A stretch of 64,000 nucleotides of DNA, taken from NCBI RefSeq assembly GCF_023167465.1, contig NZ_AP025698.1:806001-870000 (forward strand). The letters are read 5' to 3'. Position numbers and translations under genes: made by a program. The notes below the pieces were generated by a model that did no database searches, was not told the origin of the DNA, and was given only the letters and a program-made list of their open reading frames with translations. Of this stretch, positions 8,486-17,153 are shown piece after piece. This DNA is from Methanothermobacter tenebrarum (lineage in GTDB: Archaea > Methanobacteriota > Methanobacteria > Methanobacteriales > DSM-23052). Positions within the stretch are counted from its first letter, which is position 1. Each line of letters begins with the position of its first letter.

Positions 8486-9253
8486 ATGGAAGATGCGAAT
8501 AAAATCTTGTTGAGGGGCCCCGATATGGTGGTTATAGTAGTAGGAGTTGGTGAAAACAAAAATGTTGAGAAAGCAGCGAATAATATGGACTTTGAAGTTC
8601 TTTTATCCTATTCTGAGGAAGAATTTATCAAGATGATCCATAAGGGCCTTGGAGACGCATATATGAGGGGTTCATTAAATTCAGCGCCTATAATAAAAGA
8701 ACTGCGGAAAATTGGGGATCCTAAAAGGGCATCATTTATAAAATTAGATGATCACAGTTTTTTCCTCGCCCCTGTTGGTATAGATGAGGGATTCACAATA
8801 GACGACAAGATAAAGATAATAGACTACTGTTCCAAATTCATGGAAAAAATAGGCATCAAAGCTACAATAGCAGTTATTTCAGGTGGCAGACCCCAGGATA
8901 TTGGAAGAGCGCCCGAAATCGACAAATCCATCAAAGAAGCCAAAAAATTAACATCAATGATAAAAGATAAATATAATATAAAACACTATTATATCCTGAT
9001 AGAAGATGCTATAAAGGATGGACGTAATCTGATTCTAGCCCCAGATGGTATAACCGGTAACCTGATATTCAGGAGCCTCGTGTTAATCGGATCAGCTAAG
9101 AGTCATGGGGCTATAACCCTTGGAATAGACCCTATTTTTATAGACACTTCCAGGGCCCAGACTGTCGAGGGCTATGAAAGAGCGTTAAAATTCGCATATA
9201 AACTTGCTAACATGAGGGAGGATGTGGATGAAACTCCTAAAACCAATCTATAA
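8486..9253 (+). CDS. mtxX: methanogenesis marker protein 4 (MtxX)
   Basis: A 255-residue protein of the phosphotransacetylase-like fold, found essentially only in methanogens and once called a methyltransferase-related protein. The function is unproven. Visible traits are GLGDAYMRGSLNSAPIIKEL, AVISGGRPQDIGRAPEID and LAPDGITGNLIFRSLVLIGS, which match my memory of the marker family. No membrane segments. Its 3' end overlaps uppS, whose ribosome-binding site GAGGGAGG lies inside it. Confidence 0.85.
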   Translation: MEDANKILLRGPDMVVIVVGVGENKNVEKAANNMDFEVLLSYSEEEFIKMIHKGLGDAYMRGSLNSAPIIKELRKIGDPKRASFIKLDDHSFFLAPVGIDEGFTIDDKIKIIDYCSKFMEKIGIKATIAVISGGRPQDIGRAPEIDKSIKEAKKLTSMIKDKYNIKHYYILIEDAIKDGRNLILAPDGITGNLIFRSLVLIGSAKSHGAITLGIDPIFIDTSRAQTVEGYERALKFAYKLANMREDVDETPKTNL

Positions 9254-9995
9254 ACTCTACGAATGGTACATTCTAAAAGACTTGAAAAAGGAGAAAATGC
9301 CAAGGCACGTAGCCATAATAATGGATGGCAACAGACGCTACTCAAGATTACAAGGTAGCAAAGATCCTATACAAGGCCACAAAAGAGGTATTAAAACCCT
9401 TGAAAAAGTACTAGATTGGTGTATAGACCTTGGAATAGAGATCGTCACAGTGTACGCGTTCTCCACCGAGAACTTCAAACGTCCCAAAAGGGAAGTAGAA
9501 GGCCTTATGAGATTATTCGAAGAAAACTTTAAAAAAGTTGCCAAAACTGAGAAGATCCATAAAAATCGTGTGAAAATCAAAGCAGTCGGCAACCTTGACC
9601 TCTTACCCGAGAACGTGAAAGAAGCCATTAGAATAGCCGAAAAAGCCACAGAAGAATATGATGATAGAATCCTTAATATTGCCATAGGCTACGATGGGCG
9701 ACTAGAAATAGTCGAAGCCACACGTAAGATAGCCCAGATGGTTAAAGAGGGAAAACTCGACCCAGAGGATATCGATGAGGAGACCATAAATGATAACCTT
9801 TATACCGCAGGTTTAGAGGACCCCCACCTCATCATAAGGACAAGTGGAGAGGAAAGATTGAGCGGATTCCTACTCTGGCAATCATCCTACTCCGAATTAT
9901 ACTTCTGTGACAGTCTATGGCCAGAATTTAGGAAAGTGGACTTTTTAAGGGCTCTAAGATCATACCAGGAACGTGAGAGGAGATTCGGCACCTAA
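9228..9995 (+). CDS. uppS: cis-prenyltransferase (undecaprenyl diphosphate synthase family)
   Basis: A 255-residue enzyme that adds isopentenyl units in cis to an allylic diphosphate. In archaea the product is the polyprenyl carrier for glycan and pseudomurein precursors. The catalytic aspartate lies in HVAIIMDGNRRYSR, and RTSGEERLSGFLLWQSSYSE is the C-terminal diphosphate-binding signature. The ATG at 9228 is spaced six bases from GAGGGAGG, whereas the ATG at 9222 directly abuts it. It overlaps the end of mtxX and is followed by tatD, likely in one transcript. Confidence 0.93.
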   Translation: MKLLKPIYKLYEWYILKDLKKEKMPRHVAIIMDGNRRYSRLQGSKDPIQGHKRGIKTLEKVLDWCIDLGIEIVTVYAFSTENFKRPKREVEGLMRLFEENFKKVAKTEKIHKNRVKIKAVGNLDLLPENVKEAIRIAEKATEEYDDRILNIAIGYDGRLEIVEATRKIAQMVKEGKLDPEDIDEETINDNLYTAGLEDPHLIIRTSGEERLSGFLLWQSSYSELYFCDSLWPEFRKVDFLRALRSYQERERRFGT

Positions 9996-10013
9996 TGGTG
10001 GGGGTTTGATAAT

Positions 10014-10769
10014 ATAATAGATGTTCACTGCCATATAAACTTCAAAGACTTTAACAAGGACAGAGAAGAGGTCATAAAAAGAGCCAAGAGAAAACTAACC
10101 GCCATCATAGACTCAGGAGTAGGCCTCGGAGGCGTGAGAAGATCCATCAGATTATCAGAAGAATATAAACATTTCATATATTCTACACTAGGTTTACATC
10201 CAGCAGACGCGGCTAGGATGGGGGACGAACTCATAGAAACCATCATAAAAGAGATAGAGGATAATATAGAAAGGGCAGTGGGTGTTGGTGAAAGTGGATT
10301 AGACTTCCACCATACAAGGGACTTGGAAGGTCGCAGAAGGCAAGAAAAAATCTTCAAGTTATTCATAGAACTCGCCATCGAATATGAGCTCCCACTCATA
10401 ATCCATGCAAGAGAAAGTGAAAAACAAGCCTTCAAAATCCTAAAAGAACATCCAATAGAAAATGCAATATTCCACTGTTACAGTGGCGACCTAGACACCG
10501 CAAAGAATATAATAGAAGAAGGCTACCACCTCTCATTCTCCACCATGATATGTTTCATAGACCACCACCAAAGGCTAATCAAGGACCTACCACTCCAAAG
10601 TATCCTAACAGAGACCGACAGTCCATACCTGTCCCCATTCAAGGGCAGACGGAACGAACCACCATACCTAGAAGAGGCCGTGAAAAAGATAGCCCAACTG
10701 AAAAATACAAACATCCAAGAAGTCGACAGTATAACAGAAAAAAATGCTAAAAAAATATTCAGGATATGA
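10014..10769 (+). CDS. TatD-family metal-dependent hydrolase (start codon unusual)
   Basis: About 251 residues of the TatD DNase-like TIM-barrel family. The metal-binding HxH is present at the N-terminus (IDVHCHINF), followed by GLHPADA, GVGESGLDFHH, PLIIHARES and TETDSPYLSP, all family motifs. No ATG, GTG or TTG exists in this frame between the stop at 9993 and the HxH codons. The first standard start (GTG 10134) would delete the metal site. Alignment points to the ATA at 10014, nine bases after GGTGGGGG, as the start. A 5-base tandem repeat (ATAAT twice, about 10009-10019) just there could instead be an insertion. Confidence 0.85.
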   Translation: MIDVHCHINFKDFNKDREEVIKRAKRKLTAIIDSGVGLGGVRRSIRLSEEYKHFIYSTLGLHPADAARMGDELIETIIKEIEDNIERAVGVGESGLDFHHTRDLEGRRRQEKIFKLFIELAIEYELPLIIHARESEKQAFKILKEHPIENAIFHCYSGDLDTAKNIIEEGYHLSFSTMICFIDHHQRLIKDLPLQSILTETDSPYLSPFKGRRNEPPYLEEAVKKIAQLKNTNIQEVDSITEKNAKKIFRI

Positions 10770-10770
10770 A

Positions 10771-11130
10771 TCATTCCAGGACTTCCTTAGCTACTATTAG
10801 AGCATTTATAGCAGCGGGAAAACCAGCATATACTGACATTTGTATTATAGTCTCGATTATCTCCTCCCTCGTGCAACCCGCATTAATAGCACCCCGAATA
10901 TGACCTTTAAGCTGTGAAGTGGCGCAACCAAGAGTTGTTAAAGCGGCGATGGTTATAAGTTCCCTTGTCTTAAGATCAAGACCACCCCTAGAATATATCT
11001 CACCATAAGGGAACTCAGCAACCATACGCGCAAAATCAGGGGCTATATCCTCCAGTTCCCCCTTAAGCTCCTCATACGAGCCCTTATGGATCCTATCCTG
11101 TATCTTCAATCCCTTCTCATACCTTCCCAT
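10771..11130 (-). CDS. carboxymuconolactone decarboxylase (CMD/AhpD) family protein
   Basis: A 119-residue alpha-helical protein of the CMD family. The core runs LDLKTRELITIAALTTLGC to GHIRGAINAGCTREEIIETI. There is no CxxC peroxidase pair, so an AhpD-type disulfide role is unlikely and the function remains open. The ATG at 11130 follows GGAGGT by eight bases; the 8-codon longer frame is not favoured. It converges on tatD with a single base between the stops. Confidence 0.85.
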   Translation of the reverse strand: MGRYEKGLKIQDRIHKGSYEELKGELEDIAPDFARMVAEFPYGEIYSRGGLDLKTRELITIAALTTLGCATSQLKGHIRGAINAGCTREEIIETIIQMSVYAGFPAAINALIVAKEVLE

Positions 11131-11188
11131 AATCTTATACCTCCACAAAGCCAATATCTATCCAATAAATACTTGGGGGTTATACAAT

Positions 11189-11842
11189 TTGAAACCTTAT
11201 GTAATATTAAATGCTGCCATGACACTCGACGGTAAAATAGCAACACACACCGGAAGCTTGGAAATATCAGGAGAAAAAGACCTGATAAGAGTCCATAGAC
11301 TGCGCAGAGAATGCGACGCCATAATGGTAGGGATAAACACAGTACTCATAGACAACCCCCGCCTAACAATACACAAGATAAAAGCCGACAAAACAGAAAA
11401 CCCCACTAGGATAGTTGTCGACAGCAAAGCAAGAACACCCCCAGATTACAGAATACTCAACAAGGAAGCCCCGACAATAATAGCAGTTTCAAAAAGCGCC
11501 CCAACAGAGAAAATCAAAAAACTATCAGAGAAGGCGAAGATAATCACAGCAGGCGACAAAAAAGTCAACCTAAAAACCCTAATGGCCGAACTAAAAAAAA
11601 TGGGCATACACAAGTTAATGTTAGAAGGCGGTTCAACCCTAAACTTTTCCATGCTCAGAGAAGGCCTCGTAGATGAGGTAAGGGTTTGCATAGCACCCAT
11701 GATAGTAGGGGGTGTCAAAGCAAAAACACTAGTAGACGGTCAAGGAATACCCCATATGAAGGATGCCATAAAACTAAAACTCAAAAAATACTACACACTC
11801 GGGGAGGATCTAATCCTAGAATACAAGGTTATAAAATCCTAA
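11189..11842 (+). CDS. arfC: 2,5-diamino-6-ribosylamino-4(3H)-pyrimidinone 5'-phosphate reductase
   Basis: A 217-residue RibD C-terminal-type reductase of archaeal riboflavin and F420 (FO) synthesis that reduces the ribosyl side chain with NAD(P)H. The N-terminus MKPYVILNAAMTLDGKIAT, CDAIMVGINTVLIDNPRLT and LMLEGGSTLNFSMLREGLVD match the family. The start is TTG after GGGGGT. It stands alone, without the deaminase domain of bacterial RibD, as usual in archaea. A short gap of 12 bases leads to the DUF483 gene. Confidence 0.92.
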   Translation: MKPYVILNAAMTLDGKIATHTGSLEISGEKDLIRVHRLRRECDAIMVGINTVLIDNPRLTIHKIKADKTENPTRIVVDSKARTPPDYRILNKEAPTIIAVSKSAPTEKIKKLSEKAKIITAGDKKVNLKTLMAELKKMGIHKLMLEGGSTLNFSMLREGLVDEVRVCIAPMIVGGVKAKTLVDGQGIPHMKDAIKLKLKKYYTLGEDLILEYKVIKS

Positions 11843-11854
11843 AATTTTGGGGGG

Positions 11855-12403
11855 ATGCTCAAATTGCTCGAAGAAATCTACAAAAGAATAATCAAGTTAA
11901 GAGAGGATGGATGCCAGGATGGTCCCAAGAGCATCTGTCACGTGGATGAATTCTATTTCAACCAGCTAATGGCCCGCCTAGAAAAGGAGATAGAAATCGT
12001 GAACAAATATAACCCCCCAACAAGGCCCGCCCTAGACCCCCTCGTATCCACAGAACTTGGAATCTACCGGGGCGATGACTACCAGATAGGTCGACTACTA
12101 GGTTATCCAGAATGTTGCGTGAAAAGCTTTTCAGAAGAGACAAGATTCGCGATAGACGAAAGTCACCTAAAGGAATTAGAGGAGTTGGACGTGCCAGAGG
12201 GCGTCTGCGCCCTCATACTACCATCCGGTTTCATACCCTGCAGCTTAAAGTGCAAAAGGGCGTGGGAAAACCGGCTGATAGCATATGTAGATTCTAGAGA
12301 ATACCAGATGATATTAGAACTTGAAGAGGAACTTAAAAGGGAACTACCACACTTTCATTTAGGCTACAACGAATATTACGAGAAGCTCCCAATCAAAAGA
12401 TAA
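11855..12403 (+). CDS. DUF483 family protein
   Basis: A 182-residue soluble protein. The centre contains IGRLLGYPECCVKSF, a Gly-Tyr-Pro-x-Cys-Cys signature typical of DUF483, and a later CSLKCKRAWENRL adds two more cysteines, suggesting a metal or thiol site. The biochemical role is unknown. GGGGGG directly abuts the ATG at 11855, so an in-frame TTG at 11864 with better spacing is an alternative start. It lies between arfC and the converging dedA. Confidence 0.78.
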   Translation: MLKLLEEIYKRIIKLREDGCQDGPKSICHVDEFYFNQLMARLEKEIEIVNKYNPPTRPALDPLVSTELGIYRGDDYQIGRLLGYPECCVKSFSEETRFAIDESHLKELEELDVPEGVCALILPSGFIPCSLKCKRAWENRLIAYVDSREYQMILELEEELKRELPHFHLGYNEYYEKLPIKR

Positions 12404-12408
12404 AAGGG

Positions 12409-12999
12409 TTACCTCCATATGTAGATCAAGAGCACGGCCAATCCTATGATAACAGCATAATCCAGAAGGTGGAATAATGATTCTACAGTTGCCCAATGAG
12501 GACCTAGGGTTTACCCAACGTATGCCAGGGCGAAACACCAGGGCACTGATCCCATGAAAGTATAAATTGTGAACTTTTTCAAGTCCATTTCAGCTATCCC
12601 TGCAGGTAATGAAATGAATGTACGTATAACTGGGAGGACCCGGGAGATGAGAACTGTTTCATGGCCATACCTTGCAAACCATTCTTCTGCCATTTTAAGC
12701 TTCTTCTCTGTGATAAGAATATACTTACCATATTTTTCAAGTAATGGTCTGCCACCATAAAAGCCTATAATGTATGCCATCAATGAACCTATAAGGTTTC
12801 CTAGAGCTCCTATAATTGTAACCCCAATGATGCTCATAGTACCCTTCCATAGGATATATCCGCTGAATGGCATTATAATCTCACTAGGTAGTGGTATACA
12901 TGCACTCTCAAGGATCATACATATAAGAACGCCAAAATATCCGGTTTCTTGGATGAATCCAATAACAATATTGCTCAAATATTCCAAAATACTGAACAT
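12409..12999 (-). pseudogene. DedA family membrane protein, interrupted by an in-frame TAA
   Basis: A DedA/SNARE-associated family membrane protein, 162 residues to the first stop. Family motifs are visible: ESACIPLPSEIIMPFSGYI near the N-terminus and GHETVLISRVLPVIRTFISLPAG later. After ALAYVG the codon at 12511-12513 is TAA, but the same frame continues for 33 clearly coding codons (TLGPHWATVESL, then a hydrophobic helix ending LLIYIWR) to a second TAA at 12409. Restoring one sense codon, for example Tyr, gives a normal 196-residue protein. It may be a nonsense mutation, readthrough or a base-call error. Confidence 0.85.
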
Positions 13000-13249
13000 G
13001 TACCCCTTCTTTGTCTAAACTTTGATATATGTTTTCCCATACTATGACTATTATCTTCAGTTTCCCCGGCCATTCTCATCCTATGGAGACCATCCCCTAG
13101 ACTGGGAGGTTCACTTCTAGAAAAGTACACTATATATGGGGGGTTTCCCGATTATAGACGGAGAACATGGCATATTATTAGCGTCAGGTTTTCCTTCAGT
13201 TCAGAAAAATAATCAGCTACCTATTCAATTAAAATAAGTCCCCGGGGTA

Positions 13250-14188
13250 TTATGAAAATTTTTTGAATGATTGGGGTTTGAATCCGAAGTTTATTAGTGT
13301 CTGTTTGTCTTCTTCTGTAAGTTTACCTTCTGATGTTGGCGGTACTGGTTTTCCACTCTTTGCTAGTATGGTTCCCCCTTTTCTTTGAGCTCCCATGAAT
13401 TTACCCGCATCCCCATTTATTATAATCGTACCTGATCTCATGTCAATGCCCGTGAAGTCACCAGCATCCCCATCTATTATTACCGTGCCTCCTCTTAGTA
13501 AGGCTCCTGTATTCCTACCAGCATCCCCATCTACCCTTACGATGCCCTTTTTCATTAGTATACCCGTGGAAAGGTCAACATCACCCTTATGTATTATCTG
13601 GGCCTCCACGTCTAAACGGGCCCCTATAGTGTCCCTTACACGCCCATCATCTATTATAAGCCTGTTACCTGCTAATATCGCCCCCACGAGCTTCTCTCCT
13701 TGGAGGCCGTTGGTGACTATATCTGTTATTGACTTGAATTTTTTATAGCCTTTCCTGTCAGATTCCACCTCTATGAGGTTCCCGATGGGCTCCTTGACAT
13801 CACCTTTGACGTATATGCTCCCCCTTAACATGTTTATACCCATTCGGGTGTCAACATCACCCTCTACGATAACATCGCCTATGTCTATTGCTTTTCCTGT
13901 TCCCCCAAAAAATTTTAGGTCAGCTCCCATACTCGAGCATAGCCTATGACCAGCATCTCCCAATATTTTGACGTTACCACCATTTTTCAGGTGCTCTACA
14001 ATGTCCTTGTATGTGTGGTCTGTTCCGGGTATTTGATCTTCTGGTTCAAGTTCTTCCCCCTTTTGTTGCCAGTAGAAATTGTAGGTGAAGTCTCCTATAC
14101 AATCTATGGGACCATCAGGTTCTATTTCCAGGATATTTTCCTTATCACCTTTCCTTTTTAAGAAATTGAACAACTCGCCCACCTTCAT
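13250..14188 (-). CDS. GXGXG-domain protein (glutamate synthase domain 3 / FwdC-like)
   Basis: A 312-residue protein dominated by a right-handed beta-helix of repeated short units such as VRVDGDAGRNTGALLRGGT and IIINGDAGKFMGAQRKGGT. This fold is shared by the C-terminal domain of glutamate synthase and formylmethanofuran dehydrogenase subunit C. No cofactor-binding domains are attached, so it would act as a scaffold or partner subunit. The N-terminal 70 residues are acidic and do not match anything I recognise. Upstream, about 65 bases separate it from the divergent gene at 14254. Confidence 0.8.
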   Translation of the reverse strand: MKVGELFNFLKRKGDKENILEIEPDGPIDCIGDFTYNFYWQQKGEELEPEDQIPGTDHTYKDIVEHLKNGGNVKILGDAGHRLCSSMGADLKFFGGTGKAIDIGDVIVEGDVDTRMGINMLRGSIYVKGDVKEPIGNLIEVESDRKGYKKFKSITDIVTNGLQGEKLVGAILAGNRLIIDDGRVRDTIGARLDVEAQIIHKGDVDLSTGILMKKGIVRVDGDAGRNTGALLRGGTVIIDGDAGDFTGIDMRSGTIIINGDAGKFMGAQRKGGTILAKSGKPVPPTSEGKLTEEDKQTLINFGFKPQSFKKFS

Positions 14189-14253
14189 CAGAATTTATAC
14201 TCTTATTATATTATATGAATTAAATAAAATTTTAAGGGAGAGGTGGAAATTCT

Positions 14254-14895
14254 ATGGGTAAAGGAGAGGTTATCAGGTTCTTGTCAAGTATTGGTGTTGA
14301 CACGAGATTTGTGAGCATCTTGGAGGATGCCATCCTTATAAATAATCTCAGGTTTTCGAGGTTTTCCAGGAAGCGAGAGGAAGTGTTCAAGAAAAATTAT
14401 CCTAGTATAAAGGTTGTAAGGTCTAAAATTTTCCAGATGATATGTTCAAGGGTCTCCCGCGTACTATCAGATGAATTAGAACCCCATCAGAGGATACTTG
14501 TCGAGGAAGGGGATGATCCGCTCTCATACACATTATATGCTGTATTAGAACCCTACACTAGAAAATATGGTGTCAGTTTAGTCTCTGGGGGAGAATTTGA
14601 TTTTATCGCATGTCCATTAACACTGGATCATATAATCGCAAATGCCATAGGGGAGATGATCAATGGAAAGCCTATAAGGGGCCCCCCAAGAGAAGATGAT
14701 AGGGGGAGATTATTGTACCCACTATCCAGGGTGCCTGTAGCTTGGATTGAAAGGTGGCTTAGGACCGGGCCGATAAAAATAACAGGGGATGATGTTATCG
14801 AAGAGTTTATCGGGTTCTTCGAGGAGATTCTACCAGAGTTTAGGGAGAATATGCTGAAATCTTTAAATTATATTAGAGAAAAGGGTATTATTTGA
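14254..14895 (+). CDS. conserved hypothetical protein
   Basis: A 213-residue soluble protein that I cannot name. The N-terminal 70 residues are Arg/Lys-rich (NNLRFSRFSRKREEVF), suggesting nucleic-acid contact. A later stretch DFIACPLTLDHIIANAIGEM followed by LYPLSRVPVAWIERWL loosely recalls the layout of PP-loop ATPases of the TtuA type, but the SGGxDS loop is absent. The ribosome-binding site GAGAGGTGG is good. The last eight bases overlap the convergent rfcL. Confidence 0.55.
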   Translation: MGKGEVIRFLSSIGVDTRFVSILEDAILINNLRFSRFSRKREEVFKKNYPSIKVVRSKIFQMICSRVSRVLSDELEPHQRILVEEGDDPLSYTLYAVLEPYTRKYGVSLVSGGEFDFIACPLTLDHIIANAIGEMINGKPIRGPPREDDRGRLLYPLSRVPVAWIERWLRTGPIKITGDDVIEEFIGFFEEILPEFRENMLKSLNYIREKGII

Positions 14896-16180
14896 ATTGT
14901 AGGAGTGTTGTCTGTTTCTCCCGGTCTGGGGGATCCGCCCCTTCCACTTTCTGTTCTGCTTTCCCGGTCTTGCGCGATTTTCTCTTCCCCTTGAGTATCT
15001 TGAATTCTTCATCTGTTAATTCTAAATACTTTCTGATCTCCTTGGCCATTTTTTCATCTTCTACTATTATTTTGAGGTAGGGGAAGGTTGTGATGGCAAC
15101 CTTCTTTGATATGTGCAACTTTCTTGAAATCTTCTCCGCCAGGTTATCTATTGTTTGGCGTTTGGCCCTTGTCCTCCCAAGGAATTGGAGTGATCCCGGG
15201 CCTGCGTATCTTGTAAATTTCCTATAGGTTTCATCCTTTGATAGGGCTACCCCTACTCCTATATGTTCTGATGCATAACGCCAATATATGTAATCTCTTG
15301 TCTGTTTAGCCCTCCCAAAAAATATGTCGGCACGGGATAGATGATTGTAAGCTTTTCTTATCTCATGGGGTTTTTCGTATTCTCTTGGGACGTTTTCTGC
15401 TGTGAATTCTAGTAATAGTTGGGGGTCTTCGTCGATTTGCATGGCCTCCCTTACATGCCTAATATTTTTACTCTTTAGGATGGCCCTTATAGCGTCGAAT
15501 AGGCCCGGGAAAACATCCTTTTCACCAGCTTCCAGAATCTCGGCTCCTATTCTCTTTTCTCCTTTCGCCATGGCCTCCAGGTCATTTATGGCTGATCTTA
15601 GATCCCCATGTGACCTCTTGGCTAGTTCTCTTAGGATTTTAGGGTCTGCTTCTATGTTCTCTTTTTGGCAGATCCTTTTAAGGTATGCTACTATTGAGTT
15701 TGGGTGTGCTTTTCTAATGTTGATGATCTTACAGGCTGGTTTTATCGTCTGCAGTTTTTTACTGTAGGGGTCGTTAGCAGTTAATACGATGGGATGCTTT
15801 GACTCCTTTATTATCTTGTTTATTGCGCGCACCCCCCCACGGTCCTCGTTTCCATGGATGCCATCAACTTCGTCGAGTATGATGAGTTTGAGGTTATCAT
15901 CAAATAATGATCTGGTGGTTGATGCTTCTCCTATAATGTTTATGAGGAGGTCGTAGGATCTTTTGTCACTGGCGTTAAGTTCTAGTTTATCTGAGAAATA
16001 AGAGCCGATAATATGGGCTAGTGTTGTCTTCCCAGTTCCTGGGGGTCCTATTAGTAGGAGTGGGGGTTGTGGTTTGCCGTCTTTCCATGCTTGGATCCAT
16101 TCTTTTATTTCCTCGATGGCTTTTTTGTTCCCCACCATCTCATCGAATGTGCTCGGCCGGTATTTTTCAGTCCATGACAT
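14888..16180 (-). CDS. rfcL: replication factor C large subunit
   Basis: A 430-residue clamp-loader subunit, AAA+ ATPase. Walker A is LLLIGPPGTGKTTLAH, Walker B LIILDEVDGIHG, and sensor-like HPIVLTANDPY follows. The C-terminus ends KQTTLLQFK, a PCNA-interacting PIP-type box after a basic tail. ATG 16180 gives the usual MSWTEKYRPSTFDEMVG start; the open frame extends 12 codons further but would overlap rfcS. It is last in the aroE-rfcS-rfcL minus-strand run. Confidence 0.95.
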   Translation of the reverse strand: MSWTEKYRPSTFDEMVGNKKAIEEIKEWIQAWKDGKPQPPLLLIGPPGTGKTTLAHIIGSYFSDKLELNASDKRSYDLLINIIGEASTTRSLFDDNLKLIILDEVDGIHGNEDRGGVRAINKIIKESKHPIVLTANDPYSKKLQTIKPACKIINIRKAHPNSIVAYLKRICQKENIEADPKILRELAKRSHGDLRSAINDLEAMAKGEKRIGAEILEAGEKDVFPGLFDAIRAILKSKNIRHVREAMQIDEDPQLLLEFTAENVPREYEKPHEIRKAYNHLSRADIFFGRAKQTRDYIYWRYASEHIGVGVALSKDETYRKFTRYAGPGSLQFLGRTRAKRQTIDNLAEKISRKLHISKKVAITTFPYLKIIVEDEKMAKEIRKYLELTDEEFKILKGKRKSRKTGKAEQKVEGADPPDREKQTTLLQFK

Positions 16181-16193
16181 CCTCTTGCCCCGG

Positions 16194-17147
16194 TCACTCA
16201 GATAGGAATGTTGCAAGCAGCGCCTCTAATTGTATTCTGGGATTTGCGCCTTCTCTTATCCTGAAATCATATTCTCCAATGGAATCTATGAATTTTATGT
16301 AGGTTTCGGCTTCTAGGACGCCCTCCATGGCCAGTCTTGAAACTTCCTGGTATATTTGATCCACCATATCCTCTCCACTCACACCCTGTAATATCATGAT
16401 CTCCCTTAAAAGATTCCTAGCGTCCATGAAATCCCCCTTGAGGGCTGTTTTTATCATCCTACGGACGTCCTTTGGCCTGGCCCTTGAAACCACTTCGTAT
16501 ATTGTGTCCTCGGTTATTTTTTCTTGTAGTGAGGCTGCTGCCTGTAGTATGTTTATGGCTTTTCTAAGGTCGCCTTCTGATAGATAAGCTATGATGTCTA
16601 GGGCTGTTGGTTCATAGTCTAGTTCTTCCTTCTCTGCGATGTATTCTAGCCTTTCCTTTATCTGGTGTCCCTTGAGTGGTAAGAAGCGGAATATTGCACA
16701 TCTTGACTGTAATGGTTCTATTATCCTAGACGAGTAATTACAGGAGAGTATGAATGCTGCCGTTTTTGTGTACATTTCCATTTCCCTTCTGAGGGCGTGC
16801 TGGGCGTCCCTTGTCATGTTGTCTACTTCGTCGAGGAATATTATCCTGAATGGTGCGCCTATTGGTTTTAAGCGGCAGAAATTTTTGATGTTAGTTCTTA
16901 CCGTGTCTATTCCCCTCGCATCAGAAGCGTTAAGTTCTAGGAAGTTTTGCCTCCAATTTTCTCCCAATATCTCCTTTGCCAGTGCTAACGCTGCTGTTGT
17001 TTTACCGACCCCCGCTGGTCCTGTGAACATGAGATTGGGCATGCTCTTCTGTTCAACATAGCGTTTAAGCCTTGATATGATGTGTCCTTGTCCCACTATC
17101 TCATCTAGTGTTCTTGGCCTGTACTTTTCAACCCATGGTCCTTCCAA
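16194..17147 (-). CDS. rfcS: replication factor C small subunit
   Basis: A 317-residue AAA+ ATPase that with RfcL loads PCNA onto primed DNA. The N-terminus VEKYRPRTLDEIVGQ is the RFC box. Walker A is MFTGPAGVGKTTAALALA, Walker B IIFLDEVDNM, and the arginine-finger SRC motif is LQSRCAIFRF. No intein is present. It begins seven bases after the aroE stop and ends 13 bases before the rfcL start, so the genes are surely co-transcribed. Confidence 0.97.
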   Translation of the reverse strand: MEGPWVEKYRPRTLDEIVGQGHIISRLKRYVEQKSMPNLMFTGPAGVGKTTAALALAKEILGENWRQNFLELNASDARGIDTVRTNIKNFCRLKPIGAPFRIIFLDEVDNMTRDAQHALRREMEMYTKTAAFILSCNYSSRIIEPLQSRCAIFRFLPLKGHQIKERLEYIAEKEELDYEPTALDIIAYLSEGDLRKAINILQAAASLQEKITEDTIYEVVSRARPKDVRRMIKTALKGDFMDARNLLREIMILQGVSGEDMVDQIYQEVSRLAMEGVLEAETYIKFIDSIGEYDFRIREGANPRIQLEALLATFLSE

Positions 17148-17153
17148 TTTTGA

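Noticed and set aside
12511..12513. Reassigned stop codon (pyrrolysine) in dedA
   Set aside because: Pyrrolysine is coded by TAG, whereas this codon is TAA.
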